Position numbers and translations under genes: made by a program. Shown piece after piece: positions 20,296 to 30,239 of a DNA stretch of 64,000 bases (position 1 is its first letter; each line of letters starts with the position of its first letter). The notes below the pieces were generated by a model. It was not told the DNA's origin, made no database searches, and worked only from the letters and a program-made list of their open reading frames with translations. The DNA is from Wolfiporia cocos. Its lineage: Eukaryota > Basidiomycota > Agaricomycetes > Polyporales > Phaeolaceae. Location of the stretch: the NCBI GenBank assembly GCA_029448655.1, contig JACCLO010000006.1, forward strand, positions 1-64,000. The letters run 5' to 3'.

Positions 20296-23200
20296 CTGGT
20301 GAGAAACTCAGAGGAAATGTAGTGGTAATCCAGACGGGAAAACGGGGACGGCAGATCGAAGTACCGATCACCCTCCACCGCCCTGATGGACGTGCCCTCT
20401 TCACAAAGGCACTGATAGACTCCGGTTCAACGGGATCGGTCATCAGTCGTGCCTACGTGGAGGAACACAAACTCGAGCAACTCCCTTTAGACCGACCCGT
20501 CAAACTGTACAATGCTGACGGTAGTACCAATGCTGCGGGCAAAATGACGCACTATGTCGAACTCCAGATGCAGATCGACACGCACTTGGAGACGCGCAAG
20601 TTCCACGTCACCGAGCTGAGCTCGGCAGACATATTTCTCGGCTTCGATTGGTTGGAAGACCACAATCCCACAATCGACTGGAAGAAACGCTGAATCACCT
20701 TCACCTGCGACTGCGAACACGAGCAGATCGAGGAGGGTGACCACATTTATTACATCTTTGCTGACGCTTGGATACGAAACAGGGAAGAGTGCCGGGCCGA
20801 CATCGCTGAGCGAGTCCGCGCGACAAAGGCAACCGAGATCGCCATCACCACCGGCAAAACCACGGAGGCCAAAACTTTCGAGGAAGTGGTCCCCGAGTAC
20901 TTACACGAATTCGAAGACGTGTTTAAGGAAACGGAATTCGACCAACTCCCTGAAAGGCGACCGTGGGACCACGCCATAGAACTCCTACCGAACTCCGAAC
21001 CCTACGCCGGCAAGATCTATGCCCTATCGCCTCGAGAACAAGAGGCGTTAGACGATTTCTTAGAAGAACAGCTACGGACTGGACGCATACGACCATCCAA
21101 GTCACCATGGGGGGCACCATTCTTCTTCATCAAGAAGAAGGATGGGAAACTGAGACCCATTCAGGATTATCGGAAGCTGAACCAGATGACCAAGAAGAAC
21201 CGGTACCCGCTCCCTCTGATCACGGAGCTGCTCAACAAGCTGAAACGAGCTAAGTACTTCTCTAAATTGGACATTCGTTGGGGATACACGAACGTCAGAA
21301 TCAAGGAAGGCGACGAAGAAAAAGCCGCCTTCATCACTAATAGGGGATTATACGAACCCTTAGTGATGTTCTTCGGAATGTGCAACGCACCGGGCACGTT
21401 CCAGACCTTGATGAACGACATCTTCCGAGACCTGATAATGACCGGAAAGGTCATTGTATATTTAGACGACATACTTGTTTTCACGGAAACCGAGGCGGAA
21501 CACAAAGAGATCCTGCGCAAGGTTCTGCTCGTTCTCCGTCAAAATAAGTTAACTTGTAAACCAGAGAAATGCGAGTTTATGAAGTCGGAAGTAGAATACT
21601 TAGGACATATAATCTCTCACGGGGAAATCCGTATGGATCCCGCGAAGGTGGCGGCAGTGGCTGAATGGCCCGCAACTCGGAATAAGAAGGAAGTGCAATC
21701 CTTCATTGGATTCGCGAACTTCTACCGGAGATTTATACCTAAGTTTTCCACGGTAGCACGCCCACTAATAAACCTAATCAAGGACACGCCTTGGCAGTGG
21801 GGTACGGCGGAACAAGAGTGTTTCGATAAGCTAAAGAAAATATTTATCGAAGCACCCGTGTTAGGGATACCAAACGACGACGACCCTTTCCGCATCGAGG
21901 CAGACTCCTCAGACTTCGCAACTGGAGCCTGCCTCATGCAGAAACAGGACGGTGTCTGGAAACCCATCGCCTACCAGAGTAAGACGATGCTACCGGCAGA
22001 ATGGAACTACGAAATCTACGACAGAGAACTCCTCGCCATCATGCGCGCACTCGATGAATGGCGGCATTTCGTAATGGGTGGCAAACACCCTGTAGAAGTA
22101 CTAACGGACCACAAGAACCTAGAATATTTTAAGACTCCGCAGAAAATTAATCCGCGACAAGCCCGGTGGATGACGGAACTCGCCAAGTATGACCTACAAC
22201 TCGTGCACATCCCCGGGAAGACCAATGGAAGGGCCGATGGGCTTTCCCAAAGAAGTGATCACGGAAACGACAAAGATCACCTCGAAGGGCAAGTCGTCCT
22301 GAAGCCACACCTCTTCGTCCAAGACAGCGCAGAAAGGCTATGATCCTCATTCTATACTGTAGTCAAGGGTATCACCCACGACGAAGTAAAAGAGAGGGTC
22401 AAAGCGGAAGCCGCTCTCTACGATGGAAAGGAAGGAGTAGAAGTAGGGGAAACGACCGAGGACGGTCTGCGATACAGGAGGGGGAGGTTAATTATCCCTC
22501 GGGACGAAGAACTAATCGGAAAAATCATTTCTTCGTTCCACGACACCGTCTCAGCGGGACACCCTGGCACCGAAAACACGTACACTGCCATACACCGACA
22601 CTACTGGTGGCCAAAGATGCGCTCAGACATCCGCCAGTACGTCAAGGCTTGTATCAAGTGCCAGGCCGCTAAGCCGGACCGATCCAAGCGCGCGGCTCCA
22701 CTCAACCCGAACCCGACTCCAGCACACAACTGGGAGAACATTTCCGTTGATATGATCACGGGACTCCCCACTTCCAAGGGTCGCGACGCAATCATTGTAG
22801 TAGTAGACATGAAGTCAAAGGACTATATAGCTGTACCAACAACAACGAAACTATCGGCCGAAGGATGGGCCAACATATTTATAGACAAAGTATATACACA
22901 ACACGGACTACCAAAAAAGATATTTAGCGACAGAGGACCTCAGTTTGTAGCAGAATTTATCAAGGACGTATATCGTAGACTAGGCATACAGGGAAACCCG
23001 AGCACCGCGTTCCACCCGCAGACAGACGGGCAGACGGAACGTATGAACCAGGAACTCGAGGTCTACCTTAGGTTATTTATTAATGATACTCATACGAACT
23101 GGCCGGACTTACTCCCGCTGGCAAGCTTTGCGTACAAGACACACGTACACAGTAGCACGGGATATAGTCCCTTTTACCTTACGCACGGATACCACCCCTT

Positions 23201-24248
23201 CACAGGTGTAGAGGCGCCGGAACAAGAAGAGGGGGTAGCACGGGATTGGGTCGAACACATGCACACCATATCCAAACTCGCTTCACAGAACCTAGAGAAA
23301 GCTAAACTACGCATGAAAGAGTACTACGATAGGAAACGGGCATCGCCACTATCGTACTCTGAAGGCGACTTAGTTTGGGTCGACGGCCGTAATATAAACA
23401 TGGGCCACCCAACTAAGAAGCTTGACTCCAAGTGGTTTGGACCATACAAGGTCACGAAGAAGGTCGGGCATGGAGCATACGAACTAGACCTCCCCGCAGA
23501 CATGCGCGGGATATACCCAGTATTTAATGAGGTCTTACTCCTACCATACACACCGCCCGCCTTCCCCAATCAGGACCATAGTAAAGTGACGGAAGGCAAT
23601 GACGTTCGCAGGCCTCTCAGGATCCTCGAATCCAGGGAAGACCGAGGGCGAATCGAGCTAGAAGTCGAATGGTCTGACGGGACCAGAACATGGGAACGAA
23701 AACGTGGATTGAATCATTACCAAGAGCTCGTTACAAAATTCTTCGAAACCAGACCATCCGCCCCAGGAAACCAGTGGAAAAACAGAAACACTGGCTGGGA
23801 CCACTCTAACACCAAGTGGGACCCAGAGTGGGAGGACTTCGAACGAAAAGCTCAGGAAATGAGACTTAGGGAGAACCCGAAGGAGTTCATCATATACGAC
23901 GACATAGACAACACGCTTCTAATCAAAGGCAGCATACCATTCTACGCCTACGAAAAGAAGCTCGTCGCTTGTAACTTCTGGTTCTGCGATCCACGAACAC
24001 GGGTCATGCAATACGGGATACGCGTTGGACAACCAGTAGAATCCACTATACCTGAATCGAAAGGATACTGGATCTACCCCGTTCTAAACACTCTCCAACT
24101 GGCGCACCCACACATTTGCACCAAAACCGTAGACCACCCGTGCCATGTTGACCAAACTATGTACAAAGTGATTGCTGGGCGTGGGGACACGCAGCTAGAA
24201 GAGGGGGTACTGTCACAAGCCGATTTTCTCCAACTAGCTTACGACTAG
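20296..24248 (+). pseudogene. pol: Element E pol, 5'-truncated, with two TGA stops and a distinct C-terminal domain
   Basis: One plus-strand frame runs from the A1 LTR junction to a TAG at 24246, broken only by TGA at 20691 and 22341; both fit CGA to TGA. Domains: protease (IDSGST, Asp at 20418), RT (VYLDDILVF near 21460), RNase H (SSDFATGA, NYEIYDRELLA), integrase (HHCC near 22550-22665, FSDRGPQF, QTDGQTERMN), then a chromodomain-like segment (RILESREDRGRIELEVEW). Where families A and B have dUTPase, E has about 160 residues without dUTPase motifs, including IYDDIDNTLLIKGSIPFY and VACNFWFCDPRTRVMQYG; I do not recognise this domain. The last dozen codons run into the 3' LTR. Gag and 5' LTR are missing. 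It is less similar to A and B pol than they are to each other. Confidence 0.85.
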
Positions 24249-24581
24249 AAACAACCCTTATCTTATCTAAGCGCCCGCCTATGCATCACGTGCAAGGACC
24301 CCGAACACCCCACACGTGCCTACACAAACCCCGGACACCCTTGATGTGGCTCTACACCTACGATAGGGTTTACCATACTCTAAACGGTCTATCAGCTCAC
24401 GTAATACTGTATAGTAGCCAAACATGTACAAACAGTCTACGAGCATATATACCAGCCAGACGAGCAGGGAGCACCCCAGACTCGTCTTGGCCTTTGTTGC
24501 CTTGAGTAGCCTCAGACTAGGAATACGCTTCCACGCGAGTAATATTCCCCTGAGTAGTTGCTTGAGATAGCGCTTGTGTCA
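24211..24581 (+). repeat. Element E 3' LTR
   Basis: 371 bp, starting TGTCACAAGC and ending GCTTGTGTCA, so the termini are near-perfect 10-bp inverted repeats. It is preceded by the purine tract AGAAGAGGGGG at 24198-24208. It overlaps the end of the E pol frame. Downstream sequence is family A LTR, so E had inserted into that LTR. Confidence 0.85.
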
Positions 24582-25108
24582 TTATGTGACTGTGCGAATG
24601 CAGAGAACAAATCTAAGGCTTATCCGCAGTGATAGCCCCACTTATATACATGCTTTGTTTGGTTACTCAAAGAGGAGCCAAACAGCTAGACGGTCTGTGC
24701 GCAGACATAACTAATACAGCTAAGTCGTTAACTACAGTAGACCATGTGCACCGGTAATGGCCGCACCAGTAAGATTGTGTGTTTGGACCGTGGGTCCATG
24801 TTGTGGAAGTGGCGTTGCTACGTTAGTAAGCCATGCACGTGATAACTATATACCGGTATCGGGATATGAGTAATACTAAGGGCATTGGCATGTGATAACG
24901 AGCGGGCCGCTTATCCAATCGTACTGACATAGCCCGATATCGGGATATGAGTAAAGTGCGTGACACCGGAGGTTAGTCCGCTGAGTCATTGACGCGTATA
25001 AACGTGTTATGTACGCGTTGTTATGACAAGTGGACGTACACCGCGTTGTGTACGTGTTGTTTGGTTGCGTGTACGTGTAGACGGGCTCTTAACAGCGTAA
25101 ATGTCTAC
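24582..25108 (-). repeat. Family A LTR fragment
   Basis: About 527 bp of family A LTR in minus orientation, starting at TTATGTGACTGTGCG and stopping after AAATGTCTAC. The left end was cut by element E and the right end by the family B LTR starting at 25109. Confidence 0.88.
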
Positions 25109-25453
25109 TAACACAAGATAACACTTACTTGTAATGTTCTTGGTATTTGCTGGTTAGGCAAGGGATAAGCAGGTGTTAAGCAGGATACGTTGAGTGGTTA
25201 ACTCGTAGTATGAATGCAATGAATAGAACTGAGGCAATAGCGCTCAGCAAGTCCAGTATATATACATGATAAATAAGACCCCTAACAGTCTTATTAGATA
25301 ATACTAGTGTCCATATTCGTATGTACAAGTCCCCAGATACCTAAGCACTTAGTAATATACGATAAATACATATGCTGATCAAAACCGGGATATAGAAAGG
25401 CGGCGTAGGCCGCACGAATGGCATTTTGCGCTCTTGTCATTACAAAGACGGGG
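25109..25453 (-). repeat. Family B LTR, left part (B0), split by A2
   Basis: Starts TAACACAAGATAAC as the other minus-strand B LTRs do and stops at ACGGGG. The same LTR resumes at 35455 with CGGGGCGTGACC. Element A2 therefore inserted here, duplicating CGGGG. Confidence 0.9.
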
Positions 25454-26152
25454 TGTCACAGATTTGGGACATGCCACTATTTTTCCCGTATTTTTACCTA
25501 TTCATCTGGTATTTCTACGACCTTGTAGACATTTACGCTGCTAAGCGCCCGTCTACACGTACACGCAACCAAACAACACGTACACAACGCGGTATACGTC
25601 CACTTGTCATAACAACACGTACATAACACGCCCGTACGCGTCAATGACTCAGCGGACTAACCTCCGATGTCACGCGCCTTACTCATATCCCGATACCGGG
25701 CTATGTCAGTACAATTGGATAAGCGGCCCGCTCGTTATCACATGCCAATGCCCTTACGATTACTCATATCCCGATACCGGTATATAAGAATCACATGCAT
25801 GGCTTACTAACGTAGCTACAGCCACTTCCACAACACGGACCTACGGTCCAAACAAACGTTCTTACTGGTGCGGCCATTACCGGCGCACATGGTCTATTGT
25901 AGTTTACGACTTAGCTGGATTAGTTATGTCTGCGCACAGACCGTCTAACTGTTTGGCTCCTCTTCGAGTAACCAAACAAAGCATGTATATAAGTAGGGCT
26001 ATCACTGCGGATAAGCCTTAGATTTGTTCTCTGCATTCGCACAGTTACATATCATCTCTGCTTGCGCCCACTAGCCTCCTCACCAACCTCAAGCAACTCC
26101 TTCAAGTCGTTTATAAGGTTATAGTGTGAGTCCCACAGTCTAGTCTGTGTCA
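25454..26152 (+). repeat. A2 5' LTR
   Basis: 699 bp, TGTCACAGATTTGGG..AGTCTGTGTCA. It carries two copies of ACTCATATCCCGATACCGG about 80 bp apart and several ACACGTAC motifs, possible binding sites for a host regulator. Confidence 0.95.
25986..26030 (+). promoter_or_regulatory. A2 core promoter and predicted transcript start
   Basis: TATATAA at 25986-25992 lies 34 bp upstream of AGATTTGTTCT at 26020-26030. That 11-mer is the reverse complement of the primer site at 26155-26165, so transcription is inferred to start at about 26020. Confidence 0.7.
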
Positions 26153-27199
26153 TAAGAACAAATCTCCCCCCTACCCCCGCCCTTGCGCTTGCGCTTGGGC
26201 CTGGGTCTCTATCCTACAGGGGTATTTTGCTCGTTGCTGCGCACATCCCTTTCTGCCTGACAAGGCGATTGGGGTGATAGTTGAGATCTGGGGGATACAC
26301 CGCCATCCTCGGCAGAGGATTGGCAACCAGGGAAGCCACACCGCCTTTTTAGGCAGGAGGCCTACCTAACCCGGACTCCAGGGTCAAGGAGACATGGTCC
26401 TCGCTGACAAGCTTGGACTATGCGCGGTTAAGACCCGCCTGTGGAAAAAAGGGGACGGTCTGCCTGTGTGCGCCCAACCCCCTGTCATGGCAAGCGTTGT
26501 TCAGCGCCCCATCACTATCCACAGGGTCATCACTATGATGGCATGGGAATTTTCCAAAGCCGCCTCCCAGGCGTAAGGGACCTGCTTTGAACCCGTTATG
26601 GGAAAAGCAGTGAGGGGGGTGACGTAAAAAATCACCCTGCCATAGGTCACTCGCGGTAGCCAATAGCATAAGTCCTCCGGGCAGCTCGGCGTGCGAGCAT
26701 GGGTCAAACGGATTTGGGGCCCCATTGGAAGAGAAGCGCGTGGCCCACTCCTTCGGGATGTGGAGCGCTGCTGTCTCGCGATCTTAGATCGACAGTGGTT
26801 TTTTAGCCCTGATGTGACACCCATGTGGCTACAGACGGCAACCTCATTGTTGAAGCATGGACAGGCTAAGGGATGTAAAATCCCAGCCACTTTCCGGCAT
26901 CGTCCCTCCGGGGCGGTGTCGTGTATCCGAATCCCAATCATCTGACCCAGGAACCGGCCTGGCAGTCAGCAACTCTACCCCTGGAGTCGGCGCCTCTGAC
27001 CGTTAGGGTCATGCGAATATCCGCGCCGTCTCGGCACAGGGTTTGCGCGCAACATAAGAGTAATTATGCCCCGTAGTACACCTTCTTTGCTCCTGAAAAG
27101 GAGTCCACTACCCTACCTTACATAATCCCTTTTATTCCTGTTCTTGGACGTATCACTGGGAAACTTCGTTTCTCATGAAAAGCTGCACTTTCTAGAATC
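26153..27199 (+). promoter_or_regulatory. A2 leader with self-priming PBS, hairpin and short uORF
   Basis: The primer site AGAACAAATCT is at 26155-26165, 2 nt after the LTR. The GC-rich leader contains many inverted repeats and a CCTGAAAAGG hairpin at 27092-27101. A six-codon uORF (27175-27195) ends 4 nt before the ORF1 ATG. Short open frames inside the leader look like chance. Confidence 0.75.
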
Positions 27200-28099
27200 A
27201 TGCCCCGCGTTACCCGTCGCACCCGTGGCTCCTCTACTGCCCCCTATGTTAAGTCGGCGAAGCGGTCCCTTCTCAGCCGCATCGACACCGCCGACATTCC
27301 TCGGGCAGAGGACGTCACGTACACGCTTCCTGTAAAGGAAGACTACACCGGGAGACTCCATCTTTGGGAGATTCCCGTCCACATGCCAAAGCACATTGCT
27401 GAGGCTGGGAAACCCGCTCCTCGACCTCCCAAACCAGTTCCGCTCGCTAAGCGTATCTGGACAGAGGAAGAGAAGCTAGCCGCTTCCATTACCGCCATGG
27501 AGAACCTCATCGAACTCCGCGAACTCAACAAGCTCAAGCTCGCCCGCGATAAGCTGAATAAGCGAATCGCCGCCAAACAAGCCGCCAAGGAAGCCAAGCA
27601 AGCAGCTTCTTCACTGGCCCTCCGTCTCTCCAGCCCGGCGGCCGGACCTCCCGTTCCGGCCAACCACAAGATTCTCGACCCTTCCCTCGTCTTCGGGAAG
27701 AAGAAGCCTCTCCAAGCATGCGATCAAGTCATTCCCATGCTAGAAGGCACTCTCACTCGTCTCACTCCTCTCGCCAACCACCCCCCTAATTACCCAGGCT
27801 TCCATATGGAAAACGACATGCGTTTCCATACTATGGTAGTAGAATTAGAGGACTTGGTGGATAACGTAAAGGATAGAGCAAGACGGGGGAGGATCACCAA
27901 TAGAGACTGGAGAATTATGAAAAAGTATTGCAAACAGCTCGGCAATATTTCCTTTTTGGATTGGCGTACGGACTTGGCTCGTATCGTAGCAGAATGCGTA
28001 GCGCTACAAATTACTTTTGCCTTCGGTGTAACACCACCTGACAAGGTGGCAGGGCCCTCGACTACCTCGGTAGAAGAGGATATACTCGCGATTGTATAG
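27200..28099 (+). CDS. A2 ORF1: conserved upstream protein of unknown function
   Basis: 299 residues, starting at the ATG of MPRVTRRTRG; the ATG upstream at 27175 is closed by a stop before this point. Layout: basic N-terminus, a Pro-rich region (PAPRPPKPVPLAKR), a Lys/Ala/Leu-rich helix near residues 100-145 with coiled-coil character, and a C-terminal globular-looking part (MVVELEDLVDNVKD, RDWRIMKKYCKQLG, FLDWRTDLARIVAE). No Cys/His finger, protease or polymerase motif is seen. It lies between leader and gag, separated from gag by 145 nt. Its presence in both A copies and its resemblance to family B ORF1 argue that it is a real gene. Expression from a shared transcript would need leaky scanning, reinitiation or splicing, none proven here. 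Confidence 0.85.
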   Translation: MPRVTRRTRGSSTAPYVKSAKRSLLSRIDTADIPRAEDVTYTLPVKEDYTGRLHLWEIPVHMPKHIAEAGKPAPRPPKPVPLAKRIWTEEEKLAASITAMENLIELRELNKLKLARDKLNKRIAAKQAAKEAKQAASSLALRLSSPAAGPPVPANHKILDPSLVFGKKKPLQACDQVIPMLEGTLTRLTPLANHPPNYPGFHMENDMRFHTMVVELEDLVDNVKDRARRGRITNRDWRIMKKYCKQLGNISFLDWRTDLARIVAECVALQITFAFGVTPPDKVAGPSTTSVEEDILAIV

Positions 28100-28244
28100 T
28101 AGAAATACTATCATCTTTTAACTCTGAAATAGAGTGCGAGTGTGATCTATAACGAAAGTTGCAGCTTTCAAACCAAATCCCTTCTTAAGAATCTAAGACA
28201 ATGAGTAACCGGAAACTAACATTCGTCACAAACAGATTCACAAA

Positions 28245-30239
28245 ATGTCTTCCACATCCTCCGTCAGCACCCCCCTCGCCCCCCGCAAGATGCGCCTCCG
28301 CTCAGAAGGCCCGGTAACACCAGAAGCTGGTCCCTCGGGAACTCAGCAACTGGTGACGCTGGAGCATCTCAGCGAGGAAGAAGAGGAAGAAGATGAGGAA
28401 GAAGAAGTGCCGGAGTTTATTCCCCCGCAAAGGGAATCTCCGACCAACCCCATGGGTACACGCCCAGGCTCCCCTATTGCCGGATACCCTCCGGCTCGTC
28501 GCACCCGCCCCATCGGACCCGCCACCACCCTGGAAATGGAATTCTCGGGCCCGACCCGACAGACCAATGTCGCGGTCGAAAACAACCTTAAGGCGTACCT
28601 CCCTGAGGAGGAACACCACAAGGTGGATGGGTCCATACATGGGCCAATCATCGACGCAGCCGTCCAACGAGGGGCGGCAATCAGCCACGACACCACCGAC
28701 GTTCTTGGACGGATGGTGCACGCCCGCCTGGAGCGAATCCATGGCAGAATCGACTCCCTGGCTGGGCAATCCAGGGCAATCGAACAGAAGGCCCAAGACG
28801 AGTTACACGAAGCGGTCAATTCGGTCCGCAACGAGGTGCTGTCCACTCTGGTGGACCTTGGCAAGGAACTCCGGCAGGAATACACCGCCAAGTTCTCCGC
28901 AATGGAGAAAGAACTCCGGAAGGACTACCGGTCCCGGCTTGACGACCTCGAGGATGCGTTCGCCGAGCGTATGGAGAAAGTTGAGGAAGAACTTCGGAGG
29001 AATCGCAAGAACCCCTCCGTCCCCAACCCTCCCGGCGCCCGCACGCCCCCGGAAGACTCAGCACCGGCCCCCGGCAATGCTCAAGCCCGAGCAGCCGCGG
29101 CCGCTGCCGCCGCACAAGCTGCAGCCACTGCTGCAGCAGCCGTCGCCCCGCAGATTCCAGGTCTGCCCCAAAACCTGAAAATTCCCCCTCCCCCCGAATT
29201 CTCTGGGTCATCTGGAAAGGTGACTGCACAGGAATGGGTGGAGAAGATGGGCCTGTACTTCGGTACACTCAGGGTCTACGATGACCATGACCGTATCACC
29301 ACGGCCCTCTTCCGCGTCACAGGAGACGCGTACAAGTTTTTCTCGCCTCTCATCAAGAAGGCAGGAAACGGTGAACCTCTCGGCACCTGGGAGGACTTCA
29401 CCAAGTCAGTCATGGTGCAATATGGGAAGATGACGGATAAGGAGATCGCGAAGAAGGAAATTCGCGGCTATTACGGCACGAAAGGCAAGGAACTGGCAGA
29501 ATCGAACTATTTCAATTACTGCGAACGGTTCCGCACCCTCGGCCGACTCTCCGAAACCGCCAACGAGACTCTGGTGTGGGAATTCACCGAGACTCTCCCC
29601 GAAAAGGTTAAGGACACCTTAAACGTCCTCGGCAAAACCCCCTTCTTCAAGGCCCCTACCGACATCGAACCTCTGATCGATTTCGCACTCGAAATGTATC
29701 AGACGTCTTACCCTGACAAGATCAAGGGTTCGATCTTCGAGAAGGCCGGTAAGAAGGACTCGGCACCTGCCGAAAAGAAGGAGACGTCCTCCGCTTCTGC
29801 AAAGAAGTCGGAGAAGAAAAAGGACAAGGGAAAGGCGCCCGCCAAAGCCCCCGCCGACACCACCAACGCCGTCTGCACTTACTGCAAGCAGACGGGACAC
29901 TATTTCAACAAGTGTCCTAAGCTTGCCGCAGACAAGGCTGCGGGAACGTTCGTGCCTGCTGCTCAGCGGGCCGAACAACAAAGGGCGAAGGATGCAGCTG
30001 CCGCGTCTGGAAAGACCACGGCTGCTCCTTCGGGTAGTGGAAAGGGACAGGCTTCTGGCAAGAAGCCGTACTCGGCGCCCCCCGCGGATGGCAAGACGTA
30101 TCGTGCCCGAACGATCTGGGAAGAAGTGACGGCTGACTCAAGCTCAGCAGGACCCTCGGCCCCCGCCACCACCGTCGCCAATGTCGGGACCATCTCGGTT
30201 CCCCTCGCCCCAACCACACGTCTCGAAGACGTCCTGTGA
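28245..30239 (+). CDS. gag: A2 gag: capsid/nucleocapsid protein
   Basis: 664 residues. An acidic tract (LSEEEEEEDEEEE) lies near residue 45. A long charged helical region spans about 150-255. An Ala-rich stretch precedes the capsid core near 300-480 (PPEFSGSSGKVTAQEWVEK, TWEDFTKSVMVQYG). A Lys-rich linker follows, then a canonical CX2CX4HX4C knuckle at Cys544, Cys547, His552 and Cys557. Its product should assemble the particle and package RNA. An out-of-frame ATG at 28201 precedes the chosen start. The last 59 nt overlap pol, which is in the +1 frame relative to gag. Confidence 0.93.
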   Translation: MSSTSSVSTPLAPRKMRLRSEGPVTPEAGPSGTQQLVTLEHLSEEEEEEDEEEEVPEFIPPQRESPTNPMGTRPGSPIAGYPPARRTRPIGPATTLEMEFSGPTRQTNVAVENNLKAYLPEEEHHKVDGSIHGPIIDAAVQRGAAISHDTTDVLGRMVHARLERIHGRIDSLAGQSRAIEQKAQDELHEAVNSVRNEVLSTLVDLGKELRQEYTAKFSAMEKELRKDYRSRLDDLEDAFAERMEKVEEELRRNRKNPSVPNPPGARTPPEDSAPAPGNAQARAAAAAAAAQAAATAAAAVAPQIPGLPQNLKIPPPPEFSGSSGKVTAQEWVEKMGLYFGTLRVYDDHDRITTALFRVTGDAYKFFSPLIKKAGNGEPLGTWEDFTKSVMVQYGKMTDKEIAKKEIRGYYGTKGKELAESNYFNYCERFRTLGRLSETANETLVWEFTETLPEKVKDTLNVLGKTPFFKAPTDIEPLIDFALEMYQTSYPDKIKGSIFEKAGKKDSAPAEKKETSSASAKKSEKKKDKGKAPAKAPADTTNAVCTYCKQTGHYFNKCPKLAADKAAGTFVPAAQRAEQQRAKDAAAASGKTTAAPSGSGKGQASGKKPYSAPPADGKTYRARTIWEEVTADSSSAGPSAPATTVANVGTISVPLAPTTRLEDVL

